Assembly (NCBI RefSeq): GCF_000719555.1
Contig: NZ_JOGX01000031.1
Location: 1 to 64,000 of the forward strand
Reading direction: 5' to 3'
DNA: 64,000 bases
From: Streptomyces sp. NRRL F-5727
GTDB taxonomy: Bacteria; Actinomycetota; Actinomycetes; Streptomycetales; Streptomycetaceae
Shown: in pieces, positions 23,701-32,439 of the stretch
Position numbering within the stretch: the stretch's first letter is position 1
Layout of the letters: every line of letters starts with the position of its first letter
The notes under the pieces: generated by a model
Told to the model about the DNA's origin: nothing
The model's input: the letters and a program-made list of their open reading frames with translations, nothing else
Database searches by the model: none
Made by a program: the position numbers and the translations under genes

Positions 23701-23982
23701 TCAGGTCCGGATCAGCCGGGCGATCGCCTTGGACGCCTCGCCGACCTTCACCTTCGCCTGGTCCCCGCCGGCCGCGATGGCCTCGGTGACGCAGCAGCTG
23801 AGGTGCTCGTCGAGGAGGGCGACCGCGCAGGACTGGAGGGCCGCGTTGATCGCGGAGACCTGGGTCAGGACGTCGATGCAGTAGACGTCCTCGTCGACCA
23901 TCCGCTGCACCCCCCGGACCTGTCCCTCGATCCGCCGGAGCCTTCTGATGATGTCTTCCTTGTGCTGTACGTAACCGGCCAC
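23701..23982 (-). CDS. csoR: CsoR copper-sensing repressor
   Basis: A 93-residue all-helical DUF156/CsoR protein. The DNA-contact helix is KEDIIRRLRRIEGQVRGVQR. The Cu(I) ligands are C-H-C: Cys in DVYCIDVL and His and Cys in LLDEHLSCCV. CsoR releases its operator when Cu(I) binds. It is the last gene of the copZ-copA-csoR transcript, 32 nt after copA. The ATACCCC/GGGGTAT boxes upstream of that transcript, of the divergent secreted protein and of blaI-M56 are its likely targets. No upstream promoter of its own is visible. Confidence 0.93.
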   Translation of the reverse strand: MAGYVQHKEDIIRRLRRIEGQVRGVQRMVDEDVYCIDVLTQVSAINAALQSCAVALLDEHLSCCVTEAIAAGGDQAKVKVGEASKAIARLIRT

Positions 23983-24014
23983 GGCGGGCTCCCGTCAGGT
24001 CAAGGGTCCGGAGG

Positions 24015-26279
24015 TCACTGGTCCGCGGCCTGGAAGCCGCGCAGCCGGAGGCTGTTGCCGACCACGAAGACCGAGGAGAAGGCCATCGCGGCGCCGGCGA
24101 TCATCGGGTTGAGCAGTCCGGCCGCCGCGAGCGGCAGCGCGGCCACGTTGTAGGCGAAGGCCCAGAAGAGGTTCGAGCGGATGGTGCCGAGCGTCTTGCG
24201 GGAGAGCCGGATGGCGTCGGCCGCGGCCCGCAGGTCGCCCCGGACGAGGGTCAGGTCGCCGGCCTCGATGGCCGCGTCCGTTCCGGTGCCCATCGCCAGA
24301 CCGAGGTCGGCCTGGGCGAGCGCGGCGGCGTCGTTGACGCCGTCGCCGACCATGGCGACCGAACGGCCCTCGCCCTGGAGCTTCTTGACGACGTCGACCT
24401 TGTCCTGCGGCATGACCTCCGCGATGACCTCGTCGATGCCGACCTCGGCGGCGACGGCCTCGGCGACCGCCTGGTTGTCGCCGGTGAGCAGGATCGGGGT
24501 GAGGCCGAGGGCGCGGAGCCGCCTGATGGCTTCGGCGCTGGTCTCCTTGACGGCGTCGGCGACCTCCAGGACCGCGCGGGCCTCGCCGTCCCAGGCGACC
24601 GCGATGGCCGTCTTCCCGGCCTTCTCCGCCGCGTCCTTCGCGGCCTTGAGGCTCGCCGGGAGGGACATCGCCCACTCCTCGAGCAGCTTCTCGCGGCCGA
24701 CCAGGACGGCGTGCCCGTCGACGACGCCCTGGACGCCGAGGCCGGGGATGTTGGCGAAGTCCTCGGGGACGGGCAGGGTGCCGACCTTCGCGGCGGCGCC
24801 GGTGGCGACGGCCTGGGCGATCGGGTGCTCGGAGGAGTGCTCCAGGGCGCCGGCGAGGCGCAGCACGTCGGTCTCGTCCGTACCGGCGGCGGTGTGGACC
24901 TTCAGGAGGGTCATCCGGCCGGTGGTGACGGTGCCGGTCTTGTCCAGGACGATGGTGTCGACCTTGCGGGTGGTCTCCAGGACCTCGGGGCCCTTGATCA
25001 GGATGCCGAGCTGCGCGCCGCGGCCGGTGCCGACCATGAGGGCGGTCGGGGTGGCCAGGCCCAGGGCGCACGGGCAGGCGATGATCAGGACGGCGACGGC
25101 GGCGGTGAAGGCGGCGGTCAGGCCCTCGCCGGTGCCGAGCCAGAAGCCGAGCGTGCCGAGCGAGAGCGCGATGACGATCGGGACGAAGACGGCCGAGATC
25201 CGGTCGGCGAGCCGCTGGGCGGCGGCCTTGCCGTTCTGCGCGTCCTCGACGAGCTTCGCCATCCGGGCGAGCTGGGTGTCGGCGCCGACCCGGGTGGCCT
25301 CGACGACGAGCCGGCCGCCGGCGTTCAGGGTGGCGCCGGTGACGGAGTCGCCGACACCGACCTCGACGGGGACGGACTCGCCGGTGAGCATGGAGGCGTC
25401 CACGGCGGACGAGCCCTCGACGACGGTGCCGTCGGTGGCGATCTTCTCGCCGGGGCGGACCAGGAAGCGGTCCCCGACCTGGAGTTCGGCGGTCGGCACG
25501 GTGACCTCGCGGCCGCCCTTCAGGACCGTGACCTCCTTGGCGCCGAGCTGCATCAGCGCCTTGAGCGCGGCGCCGGCCTTCCGCTTCGAGCGGGCCTCGA
25601 AGTAGCGGCCCGCCAGGATGAAGGCGGTGACGCCGGCGGCGGCCTCCAGGTAGATGTTCCCGGCGCCGTCGGTGCGGGCGATCGTGAACTCGAAGGGGTG
25701 CGTCATCCCCGGCGTACCGGCGGTGCCGAAGAACAGCGCCCACAGGGACCACAGGAACGCGGCGATCGTGCCGACCGAGATCAGCGTGTCCATGGTGGCC
25801 GCGCCGTGCCTGGCGTTGGTCCAGGCGGCGCGGTGGAAGGGCCAGGCGGCGTAGGTGACGACCGGCGCGGCGAGCGTGAGGCTCAGCCACTGCCAGTACT
25901 CGATCTGGAGCGCCGGGACCATCGCCATCGCGATGACGGGGACGGCGAGGGCGACGGCGGTGACCAGCCGCTGCCTGAGCGGCCGCAGCTCCTCGTCGGC
26001 CTTCTCCTCGTCGGAGGGGCCGCTCTCGCCGGGGGTCTCCGCCTTCGGCGGCTCGGGCTCGGCGGCGGTGTAGCCGGTGGCCTCGACCGTCGCGATCAGG
26101 TCGGCGACCGGGATGTCGGCGGAGAAGGTGACCTTCGCCTTCTCGGTCGCGTAGTTGACGGTGGCCTCGACCCCGTCCATGCGGTTGAGCTTCTTCTCGA
26201 TCCGGGCCGCGCACGAGGCGCAGGTCATGCCGCCGATGGCGAGCTCGACCTGGGCGGTGCCGGGGGTCGTCGTGGTCAT
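24015..26279 (-). CDS. copA: copper-exporting P1B-type ATPase CopA
   Basis: A 754-residue P-type ATPase. An N-terminal HMA domain ([17 protein letters not shown]) is followed by eight membrane segments. The transport-site motif is [11 protein letters not shown], with the phosphorylation motif DKTGTVTTG and the hinge [18 protein letters not shown] in [10 protein letters not shown] completes the P1B signature. It exports Cu(I) from the cytoplasm at the expense of ATP. ATG 26279 is chosen because AGAGGGAGC precedes it. It lies 111 nt after the CopZ-like gene and 32 nt before csoR on the same strand. Regulation by CsoR through the boxes at 26704-26757 is expected. Confidence 0.95.
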   Translation of the reverse strand: MTTTTPGTAQVELAIGGMTCASCAARIEKKLNRMDGVEATVNYATEKAKVTFSADIPVADLIATVEATGYTAAEPEPPKAETPGESGPSDEEKADEELRPLRQRLVTAVALAVPVIAMAMVPALQIEYWQWLSLTLAAPVVTYAAWPFHRAAWTNARHGAATMDTLISVGTIAAFLWSLWALFFGTAGTPGMTHPFEFTIARTDGAGNIYLEAAAGVTAFILAGRYFEARSKRKAGAALKALMQLGAKEVTVLKGGREVTVPTAELQVGDRFLVRPGEKIATDGTVVEGSSAVDASMLTGESVPVEVGVGDSVTGATLNAGGRLVVEATRVGADTQLARMAKLVEDAQNGKAAAQRLADRISAVFVPIVIALSLGTLGFWLGTGEGLTAAFTAAVAVLIIACPCALGLATPTALMVGTGRGAQLGILIKGPEVLETTRKVDTIVLDKTGTVTTGRMTLLKVHTAAGTDETDVLRLAGALEHSSEHPIAQAVATGAAAKVGTLPVPEDFANIPGLGVQGVVDGHAVLVGREKLLEEWAMSLPASLKAAKDAAEKAGKTAIAVAWDGEARAVLEVADAVKETSAEAIRRLRALGLTPILLTGDNQAVAEAVAAEVGIDEVIAEVMPQDKVDVVKKLQGEGRSVAMVGDGVNDAAALAQADLGLAMGTGTDAAIEAGDLTLVRGDLRAAADAIRLSRKTLGTIRSNLFWAFAYNVAALPLAAAGLLNPMIAGAAMAFSSVFVVGNSLRLRGFQAADQ

Positions 26280-26390
26280 GAAACTGCTCCCTCTTTCTTT
26301 CCTGTGCACGGGGGCCGGGGCCCGGGCGGGGGTACGGGACGGGCCCCGGCGGCCGGATCGGTCAGGCGCGGTCGGTCACGGTGCCGACGG

Positions 26391-26672
26391 TCAGGCGCGG
26401 CCGGTCAGCTCGTAGCCCGCGTCGTCCACCGCCGCGGCGACGGCGGCGTCGTCCGGGGCGCCGTCGGTGGTGACGGTCACCCGGCCGGCGTCGACGTCGA
26501 CGTCCACGGAGAGGACGCCCTCGAGCGCGCCGACGGCGGTGGTGACGGCCGTCCGGCAGTGGCCGCAGGTCATGCCGGAGACCGCGTAGACGGTGCTGGT
26601 GGCGTCGGCGACGGCGACCGCCGTGGTGGTGCCGGTCGAGCAGCTGTTGTCGGGGGTGCAGCAGGAACCCAT
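26391..26672 (-). CDS. copZ: CopZ-like heavy-metal-associated copper chaperone
   Basis: A 93-residue protein. One HMA domain (VYAVSGMTCGHCRTAVTTAV) carries the Cu(I)-binding MTCGHC. The N-terminus is an unusual cysteine-rich tail (MGSCCTPDNSCSTG) that adds three more thiols. A copper chaperone handing Cu(I) to CopA is the established role of the family. ATG 26672 has GGAGG at 5-nt spacing. It is the first gene of the copZ-copA-csoR transcript and is preceded by two CsoR-type boxes. The extra cysteines could give a second binding site; this is inferred. Confidence 0.9.
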   Translation of the reverse strand: MGSCCTPDNSCSTGTTTAVAVADATSTVYAVSGMTCGHCRTAVTTAVGALEGVLSVDVDVDAGRVTVTTDGAPDDAAVAAAVDDAGYELTGRA

Positions 26673-26703
26673 GTCGTCCTCCATCGTGTGTCCGGTGGAC
26701 CGA

Positions 26704-26722
26704 GATACCCTCGGGGGGTATC
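26704..26722. promoter_or_regulatory. CsoR-type copper box 1
   Basis: GATACCCTCGGGGGGTATC, 32 nt upstream of the CopZ-like gene. Confidence 0.7.
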
Positions 26723-26740
26723 GGCGGTGTGGGTCCATGT

Positions 26741-26757
26741 ATACCCCCCGGTGGTAT
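26741..26757. promoter_or_regulatory. CsoR-type copper box 2
   Basis: ATACCCCCCGGTGGTAT, 37 nt from box 1 in the divergent copZ/secreted-protein promoter region. Confidence 0.7.
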
Positions 26758-26779
26758 CCGGCGCAAGTGTCGAACCGGC

Positions 26780-26807
26780 TTGACTTGATACCCCCTAGGG
26801 GTATGGT
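26780..26807 (+). promoter_or_regulatory. promoter of the secreted copper protein with CsoR box 3
   Basis: TTGACT (26780-26785), 16-nt spacer, TATGGT (26802-26807). The spacer is filled by the near-perfect palindrome ATACCCCCTAGGGGTAT (26788-26804), so CsoR binding would directly block polymerase. Confidence 0.75.
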
Positions 26808-26858
26808 GAAGTGCAGGGAACAGAGGAACCCCGCCACCGCGCATCAGGGAGAGCAGCC

Positions 26859-27842
26859 ATGAACACCGGACTGAAGATCACCGCCTTCGCCGCCGCGCTC
26901 GCCGCGACCTTCGGCACCGCGTACGGGGTCGGGAAGGGCGTCGGCCCGGTGGAGGAGCCCCAGAAGGCGGAACACGGCGACCACGCCGCCGCGACCCCGC
27001 GGCCCAGCGCCTCCGCCGACGGCCACGCGGGCCACGACGAGACCGCCCCCGCCCAGGCCGGCACGGAACTCCCCGGCGGCCTCCAGGTCTCCGACGGCGG
27101 CTACACCCTCGCCCTGCAGACCCCCACCCCGCCGGCCGGCCGCAGCACCCTGAGGTTCTCCATCCAGGACGCCGCCGGGAAGAAGGTCACCGCCTTCACC
27201 ACCGAGCACGGCAAGGAGCTCCACTTCATCGTCGCCTCCCGCGACCTGACGGTCTTCCGCCACCTCCACCCCGTGAAGGCCGCCGACGGCACGTGGACCG
27301 TCGAGGCCGACCTGCCGGCCGCCGGCGGCTACAAGGCGTTCGCCGACTTCAAGCCCGCCGCGAAGGGCGCGAAGAACCTCACCCTCGGCGTCGACCTCGG
27401 CGTCCCCGGCGCCTACACCCCCAAGCCGCTCCCCGCCGCCGCGTCCACCGCCACCGTCGACGGCTACCAGGTCCGCCTCCGCGGCACCCTCGACCCCGGC
27501 AAGGCCGGTGAGCTGCGCCTCACCGTCTCCAAGGCGGGCAAGCCGGTCACCGACCTGGAGCCCTACCTCGGCGCGTACGGGCACCTGGTCGCCCTCCGCC
27601 AGGGCGACCTCGCCTACCTCCACGTCCACCCGAACGAGGGCGGCCCCGGCCCCGACGTCTCCTTCACCGCCACCGCGCCGAGCGCCGGCACGTACCGCCT
27701 CTTCCTCGACTTCCAGCACCAGGGCGAGGTCCGCACGGCCGCCTTCACCGTGAAGGCCGGCGCCCCCTCCACGGCCACGGCCCCGGCCGCGACGCCCTCG
27801 GAGACGGCGGAGCACGATGCGGGAGGTCACTCGCACGGCTAG
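26859..27842 (+). CDS. secreted or membrane-anchored His-rich copper-responsive protein
   Basis: A 327-residue exported protein. The N-terminal segment (LKITAFAAALAATFGTAYGV) is a signal peptide or anchor. It is followed by histidine clusters (EHGDHAAATP, DGHAGHDE), two Ig-like domains with VFRHLHPV and LAYLHVHP, and a C-terminal AEHDAGGHSHG. The HLHP/HVHP pairs and terminal His cluster suggest extracytoplasmic copper binding. It is divergent from copZ-copA-csoR and its promoter is overlaid by a CsoR box, which gives good support for a copper role. It starts at ATG 26859 after AGGGAGAGCAGCC. The exact mechanism (storage, delivery, sensing) is unknown. Confidence 0.8.
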   Translation: MNTGLKITAFAAALAATFGTAYGVGKGVGPVEEPQKAEHGDHAAATPRPSASADGHAGHDETAPAQAGTELPGGLQVSDGGYTLALQTPTPPAGRSTLRFSIQDAAGKKVTAFTTEHGKELHFIVASRDLTVFRHLHPVKAADGTWTVEADLPAAGGYKAFADFKPAAKGAKNLTLGVDLGVPGAYTPKPLPAAASTATVDGYQVRLRGTLDPGKAGELRLTVSKAGKPVTDLEPYLGAYGHLVALRQGDLAYLHVHPNEGGPGPDVSFTATAPSAGTYRLFLDFQHQGEVRTAAFTVKAGAPSTATAPAATPSETAEHDAGGHSHG

Positions 27843-27849
27843 TCTGTTC

Positions 27850-27865
27850 ATTGGACTAGACCTGT
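27850..27865. promoter_or_regulatory. DasR-responsive-element-like site
   Basis: ATTGGACTAGACCTGT matches the dre consensus ACTGGTCTAGACCAGT at 13 of 16 positions, including the central CTAGACC. It lies 28 nt before the CutC start codon. Confidence 0.45.
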
Positions 27866-27893
27866 AGGCGTCGCCGACGGAGGAAGAAGCGCC

Positions 27894-28586
27894 ATGAGCA
27901 ACCGTGCTGTCCTGGAGGTGATCGCCCTCGACGAGCGGGACGCGGTCGCCGCCCAGACCGGGGGCGCCGACCGCCTCGAACTCGTCACCGACATGGCGGC
28001 GGACGGCCTCACCCCGTCGACCGCCGCCTTCACCGCCATCCGCCGCGCGGTCGACCTCCCCCTCCGCGTGATGCTCCGGCTGGCCGACGGCTTCGCCGCC
28101 GGAGACGTCGACGCCCTGGTCGGCCGCGCCACGGAGCTCCGCGCGGCCGGCGCCGACGAGTTCGTCCTCGGCTTCCTCACCCCCGACGGCGAGCCCGACC
28201 TGGTCGCCGTCGAACGCCTCATCGCGGTCCTCGACGGCGCCCGCTGGACCTTCCACCGCGCCATCGACCGCGCCGCCGACCGCGACGGCCTCCGCAAGCG
28301 CCTCGCCGACCTCCCCGGCCTCGACACCTACCTCACCGCCGGCTCCGCCGCCGGCGTGGACACCGGCCTCCCGGTCCTCGAAGCCGAGGCCGCCCGCACC
28401 GGCGAACCCGGCTACGAGCCGCAGATCCTGGTCGGCGGCGGCCTCCGCCTCGACCACCTGCCGCGCCTCCGCGCCGCCGGCCTCACCGCCTTCCACATCG
28501 GCGGCGCCGCCCGCCCCCAGGGCTGGACCGCCCCGGTCTCCGCCGACGCGGTCCGCACCTGGCGCGCGGCCGTCGACGCCCCGTAA
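27894..28586 (+). CDS. cutC: CutC-family protein
   Basis: A 230-residue TIM-barrel protein. LEVIALDERDAVAAQTGGAD then RLELVTDMAADGLTPS and LRVMLRLADGF, VLGFLTPDGEPD and TFHRAIDRAAD follow the CutC family throughout. The family was named for copper tolerance, but its copper role is disputed and no metal site is obvious. Here it follows the secreted copper protein by 51 nt, which contains a DasR-like box, so its expression may respond to amino-sugar status rather than to copper. GGAGGAAG precedes ATG 27894. The enzymatic activity is unknown. Confidence 0.9.
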   Translation: MSNRAVLEVIALDERDAVAAQTGGADRLELVTDMAADGLTPSTAAFTAIRRAVDLPLRVMLRLADGFAAGDVDALVGRATELRAAGADEFVLGFLTPDGEPDLVAVERLIAVLDGARWTFHRAIDRAADRDGLRKRLADLPGLDTYLTAGSAAGVDTGLPVLEAEAARTGEPGYEPQILVGGGLRLDHLPRLRAAGLTAFHIGGAARPQGWTAPVSADAVRTWRAAVDAP

Positions 28587-28642
28587 CGCACCCCCGCGAA
28601 AACCCGGTGCGGGCCCACAGCCCGGTCACTAGCCTCGCGCGC

Positions 28643-29545
28643 ATGGCGGACGGAATCGACGAAGCGCTCGTACGACGGCTGGTGGCCGCGCAGTTCCCGC
28701 ACTGGGCCGGGCTCGACGTGCGGCGGGTGGCCTCGGCCGGGACGGACAACGCGATGTTCCGGCTCGGCGACGACCTCGTCGTACGGCTGCCGAAGGCGGA
28801 GTGGGCGGCCGGCCAGATCGAGAAGGAACAGCGCTGGCTGCCCCGGCTCGCCCCCGCGCTGCCCCTCCCCGTGCCGGTACCGCTCGGCGCCGGCGCCGCC
28901 ACCGAGGACTTCGACCAGCCCTGGGGCGTGTACGGCTGGCTCTCCGGCGCCGACGCATGGGCCTCGCCGGTCACCGATCTCGCGCACGCCGCCGAGGAGT
29001 TGGGCCGCTTCGGAGTCGCCCTGCGGTCGGCCGACGCCACCGGCGGGCCCCGCTCCTTCCGCGGCGGCGCCGTCACCGCATGGGAGGGCGGCCACCTGCC
29101 GAAGGCCGTCGCCGCGCTGTCCGCCGCCGGACTGCTCGACGCGTCCACGGCCCTGGCCGCCTGGGACCGGACCCTCGCCCTCCCCGCCTGGGACCGGGAC
29201 CCGGTCTGGCTGCACGGCGACCTCCTCCCCGGAAACCTCCTCACCCACGACGGCCGCCTCAGCGCCGTCATCGACTTCGGCGGCCTCGGCACCGGCGACC
29301 CCGCCGCCGACCTCCTCCCCGCCTGGACCCTCCTCACCCCCGCCACCCGCCCCCTCTTCCGCACCGCCTCCCGACTGGACGACGCCACCTGGTCCCGGGG
29401 CCGGGGCTGGGCCCTCTGCTGGGGCCTCGTCACGGACTACTACTACGGCGACACCCCGGGCCCCGACACAGCCCCCACCCCGAACCCGGTGCTGGCGGCG
29501 GTCGCCCGCAGAGCCTGGACGGAAGCCCTCCCCGAGTACGCCTGA
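28643..29545 (+). CDS. aminoglycoside phosphotransferase (APH)-family kinase
   Basis: A 300-residue protein with the APH/choline-kinase fold. The N-lobe strand VASAGTDNAMFRLGDDLVVR carries the Gly loop and LVVRLPK the lysine. The catalytic loop is WLHGDLLPGNLLTHDG (Brenner HGD..xxN) and the metal motif is VIDFGGLGTGDPAAD. Members phosphorylate aminoglycosides, macrolides or small metabolites. Nothing in the neighbourhood points to an antibiotic. It converges on the HelD gene with only 22 nt between the stops. Start ATG 28643 is chosen because the conserved N-lobe starts about 20 residues later. Confidence 0.88.
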   Translation: MADGIDEALVRRLVAAQFPHWAGLDVRRVASAGTDNAMFRLGDDLVVRLPKAEWAAGQIEKEQRWLPRLAPALPLPVPVPLGAGAATEDFDQPWGVYGWLSGADAWASPVTDLAHAAEELGRFGVALRSADATGGPRSFRGGAVTAWEGGHLPKAVAALSAAGLLDASTALAAWDRTLALPAWDRDPVWLHGDLLPGNLLTHDGRLSAVIDFGGLGTGDPAADLLPAWTLLTPATRPLFRTASRLDDATWSRGRGWALCWGLVTDYYYGDTPGPDTAPTPNPVLAAVARRAWTEALPEYA

Positions 29546-29567
29546 CCCCCGGCGACGGATCGGCGGG

Positions 29568-31604
29568 CTACAACTGCCCCGGCAGCGGTGCCCCGTGGAC
29601 GATCGTCAGGCCGGAGACCGCTCGGGTGAGGGCCACGTAGAGGCGTCGGAGGCCGGTCCGTTCGTCGGGTTCGCCGTCGACGACCGCCGCCGGCTCGTCG
29701 AGGACGACGTAGTCGTACTCCAGGCCCTTCGCCAGCGAGGCCGGGACCAGCGTGAGGCGGGACTCCGCGGTGGTCTCCTCGCCGGGGGACAGATACGACA
29801 GGCCGGCCGCCCGCAGCGCCTCCGCCAGCGGGGCGATCCGCGCGTCCGCGGCGATCAGGCCGATCGAGCCCTCGTTCCCGAGCGCGTCCACGCACGCCGC
29901 GACCACCGCCGCGTCGGACGTCGCCCCACGGATCTCGAAGGCGCCCGGGTTCTCCCGCACCGACTCCACCGGCGCGAGGCCCGGCGCCATGTGCGGCAGC
30001 AGCCGGGAGGCGTACGCGATGACCTCGCTCGGCACGCGGAAGCCGGCCGTCAGCTCCTCCACCCGGGAGCCCGGCTTGCCGAGGTGCGCGAGGGCGGTCT
30101 CCCAACTCTCCGTCGCCCAGGGGGTGGTGCCCTGCGCCAGGTCGCCGAGGATGGTCGCCGAGCCGGTGGTGCAGCGCCGGCCCACCGCCCGGTACTGCAT
30201 GGGGGAGAGGTCCTGCGCCTCGTCGAGGACGACGTGCCCGAGCGAAGGGGTCCGCTCGACCAGGTCCGTCACCTCGTCGATCAGCACCGTGTCGGCCGCC
30301 GACCACTTCGCGGTCTTCACGCTCCGCGCCGGCTTCGCCCACAGCAGCAGCTTCTGCTCCTCCTCGCTCAGCACGCCCTCCGCGTGCTCCGCCAGGAACT
30401 CCGCGTCGCCGAGCAGCCGCAGCACCAGCTTCGCGGGCTCGACCGGCGGCCAGCACTCCTTCACCACGGCCTTCACCGCCGCGTTCCGCGCGACCGCGTT
30501 CTGCACCCGGTCGTCGGGCGCCTCGCCCGCCTGCTCCATCCGGACGAGGACCGCGTGCGCGATGCGCTGCGGCAGCGCCTCCCGGGCCGCCCCGTACCGG
30601 ATGTCACGCGCCGTCAGCTCCCGGACGATCTCCTCCAGTTCGTACGCCGGCACCCGCCAGCGCCGCGAGCCGCGCACGACCATCAGCGGCTCCTTCGGCA
30701 GCGTCACGTGCGACCAGACGGCCCGCCGCAGCACCTCCGCCATCCGGGCGTCGCCCTTCACCACCGCCGTCGCCGCCTCGTCCGCACCGCGCACCTCGAC
30801 GTGGGCCACGAGGTCGTCGACCGTGGCCTGCTTCACCTCCAGCTCGCCGAGCGCGGGGAGGACCTGCTCGATGTACTGGAGGAAGGAACGGTTCGGCCCG
30901 ATGACGAGGGTCCCGGTGCGGGCCAGCCGCTCCCGGTGGGCGTACAGCAGATAGGCGACACGGTGCAGGCCGACCGCCGTCTTTCCGGTACCCGGGCCTC
31001 CCTGCACGCACAGCGTGCCGGACAGGTCGGAGCGGACGATCTCGTCCTGCTCGGGCTGGATCGTCGCCACGATGTCCCGCATGGGACCGACGCGCGGCCG
31101 CTCGATCTCCGCCTGGAGCAGCCGGCTCGTCTGTTCCAGCTCCGCCGGGTCGGACAGGTGCTCGTCCTCGTACGCGGTGAGCTCGCCGCCCGTGTAGCCG
31201 AAGCGGCGACGGAGCCCGACGTCCTGCGGGTCCTTCTTCGACGCCTGGTAGTACGGCTGCGAGACCGGCGCGCGCCAGTCGATGACCATGGGGTCGCCCT
31301 GCGCGTCGTGGACGTGCCGGCGGCCGATGTAGAAGCGCTGCCCGTGCTGGGTGGGCGGCAGGTAGTCGAGCCGGCCGAAGAAGAGCGGCGTGTGGGCGAG
31401 GTCCGCGAGCGCCTTGATGCGGTCCTCGATCTGCCGTTCCAGGACGATCGAGTTGACCCAGTTCGCGGTGACGTCCTTGATGTCCAGCGCCTCCACCTCC
31501 TCGCGCATCGCGCGCAGCGCGGCGCGGGAGGCGGAGAGGTGGGTCCGCTCGCGCACGAGCGGGTCGTCGGTGGGCACAGCTTCGGTGGGCACAGCTGCGG
31601 ACAC
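29568..31604 (-). CDS. helD: HelD-like SF1 ATPase (RNA polymerase recycling factor)
   Basis: A 678-residue SF1 (UvrD/Rep-like) ATPase. It has an N-terminal coiled-coil arm (LVRERTHLSASRAALRAMRE), GGPGTGKTAVGLHRV (Walker A), the DEAQD box (HVVLDEAQDLSPMQYRAVGR) and C-terminal motifs IV-VI (GLEYDYVVLDEPAAV, LYVALTRAVSGLTIVHG). Length and layout match actinobacterial HelD, which removes stalled RNA polymerase from DNA and can confer rifamycin tolerance. GTG 31604 has GGAGG upstream. A TAGAAT -10 for this gene lies at 31724-31729. It could alternatively be a generic UvrD-like helicase, but the N-terminal arm favours HelD. Confidence 0.88.
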   Translation of the reverse strand: MSAAVPTEAVPTDDPLVRERTHLSASRAALRAMREEVEALDIKDVTANWVNSIVLERQIEDRIKALADLAHTPLFFGRLDYLPPTQHGQRFYIGRRHVHDAQGDPMVIDWRAPVSQPYYQASKKDPQDVGLRRRFGYTGGELTAYEDEHLSDPAELEQTSRLLQAEIERPRVGPMRDIVATIQPEQDEIVRSDLSGTLCVQGGPGTGKTAVGLHRVAYLLYAHRERLARTGTLVIGPNRSFLQYIEQVLPALGELEVKQATVDDLVAHVEVRGADEAATAVVKGDARMAEVLRRAVWSHVTLPKEPLMVVRGSRRWRVPAYELEEIVRELTARDIRYGAAREALPQRIAHAVLVRMEQAGEAPDDRVQNAVARNAAVKAVVKECWPPVEPAKLVLRLLGDAEFLAEHAEGVLSEEEQKLLLWAKPARSVKTAKWSAADTVLIDEVTDLVERTPSLGHVVLDEAQDLSPMQYRAVGRRCTTGSATILGDLAQGTTPWATESWETALAHLGKPGSRVEELTAGFRVPSEVIAYASRLLPHMAPGLAPVESVRENPGAFEIRGATSDAAVVAACVDALGNEGSIGLIAADARIAPLAEALRAAGLSYLSPGEETTAESRLTLVPASLAKGLEYDYVVLDEPAAVVDGEPDERTGLRRLYVALTRAVSGLTIVHGAPLPGQL

Positions 31605-31723
31605 GGTGAAGCCTCCGGTCGGACTCAAGGACTCACGGACACACGGACACGTCGATGTGGCCGCCGGTTTCCGACCGGACGGCGGCGCTCTCCGTACGCG
31701 GACGGGAGGCGGGGAAGCCGGTG

Positions 31724-31729
31724 ATTCTA
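31724..31729 (-). promoter_or_regulatory. -10 element of the HelD gene
   Basis: Minus-strand TAGAAT, about 120 nt upstream of the GTG. A -35 is not clear. The intervening leader is long and GC-rich. Confidence 0.45.
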
Positions 31730-31766
31730 ACTCGGTGCCGGGGTCGGGGCGAATCCGTTTCCCGTA

Positions 31767-31819
31767 GGGGGCGGGGTCCGCCGTAAGGGGGACCCCGGTT
31801 CGCCCCGGGTTCCGCCCCC
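31767..31819. other. structured region between HelD and the 57-aa gene
   Basis: GGGGGCGG (31767-31774) pairs with CCGCCCCC (31812-31819), enclosing GGGGTCC/GGACCCC and CCCGGG elements. It may be a 5' leader structure or terminator. Otherwise the 256-nt gap between the two gene starts holds only the HelD promoter. Confidence 0.35.
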
Positions 31820-31860
31820 AGGGCGATGTGCGGGGAATGTCCGGATTCCATGATGGAGTC

Positions 31861-32034
31861 ATGACCGCGACGACCTTCACCCTCGTGACCACCGTCCCCC
31901 GCCCCCGCCGGTTCGTGGCCGCGCTGCGGGCCTTCGGCTCCGCCGCCGTGGGCGTCACCCTCCTCGGCGACCTCGGCCCGCGGGAGGCGGGCGTCAGGAA
32001 CCCCCGCCCCACGCACACGCGCGACCGGGACTGA
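31861..32034 (+). CDS. 57-aa hypothetical protein
   Basis: A 57-residue product (MTATTFTLVTTVPRPRRFVA...). It has GGAG 3 nt before the ATG, a weakly hydrophobic centre (AALRAFGSAAVGVTLLGDLG) and a basic tail. G/C third positions favour coding, but it is short and has no recognisable motif. It is divergent from HelD across a structured region. It may be a small membrane-associated protein or not a gene at all. Confidence 0.4.
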   Translation: MTATTFTLVTTVPRPRRFVAALRAFGSAAVGVTLLGDLGPREAGVRNPRPTHTRDRD

Positions 32035-32104
32035 GTACGTGCCCGGCCCCGGCTGAGTACCCGCACGCCTGCCGGCCCCCGGGCCGCGGTGGTGGGATCG
32101 GGGC

Positions 32105-32422
32105 ATGACGACGGACACGCCCTCGAACCACGGCTCCCGGGACACCGTCCCCGGCACCGCCCTGAACTCCACGAACCTCCGCGTCCTCGCGGGCCTCGGT
32201 CTGCTGCTCGTCGCGGTCTGCACGGTGGCGACCATGGCGGTCACCCTCACCGACGCGATCTCCGACGACGGCGTCGGCGGCGCCTTCGTCACGGCCGGCT
32301 TCTGGTCCGCGGGCCTCGCGGCCCTGGCGGGCGTGGCGGCCCTCGCCGTCCCCCGCCGGACCCTCGTCGCCGCCCAGTACGTCCTGGCGGTCGCCGCCCC
32401 GCTCCTGGCTCTGATGGACTAG
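32105..32422 (+). CDS. small membrane protein, unknown function
   Basis: A 105-residue protein with a hydrophilic N-terminus (about 25 residues) and three membrane segments at roughly 28-50 (VLAGLGLLLVAVCTVATMAV), 60-83 and 87-104. No family motif is recognised. ATG 32105 follows GGGATCGGGGC. It converges on the XPB helicase gene with 17 nt between stops. Function unknown. Confidence 0.65.
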   Translation: MTTDTPSNHGSRDTVPGTALNSTNLRVLAGLGLLLVAVCTVATMAVTLTDAISDDGVGGAFVTAGFWSAGLAALAGVAALAVPRRTLVAAQYVLAVAAPLLALMD

Positions 32423-32439
32423 GCGGCGACCGGCCGGGG

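Noticed and set aside
24711..26783. 690-codon plus-strand frame across copA and copZ
   Set aside because: Crosses two well-supported minus-strand genes and their promoter boxes; no recognisable domain.
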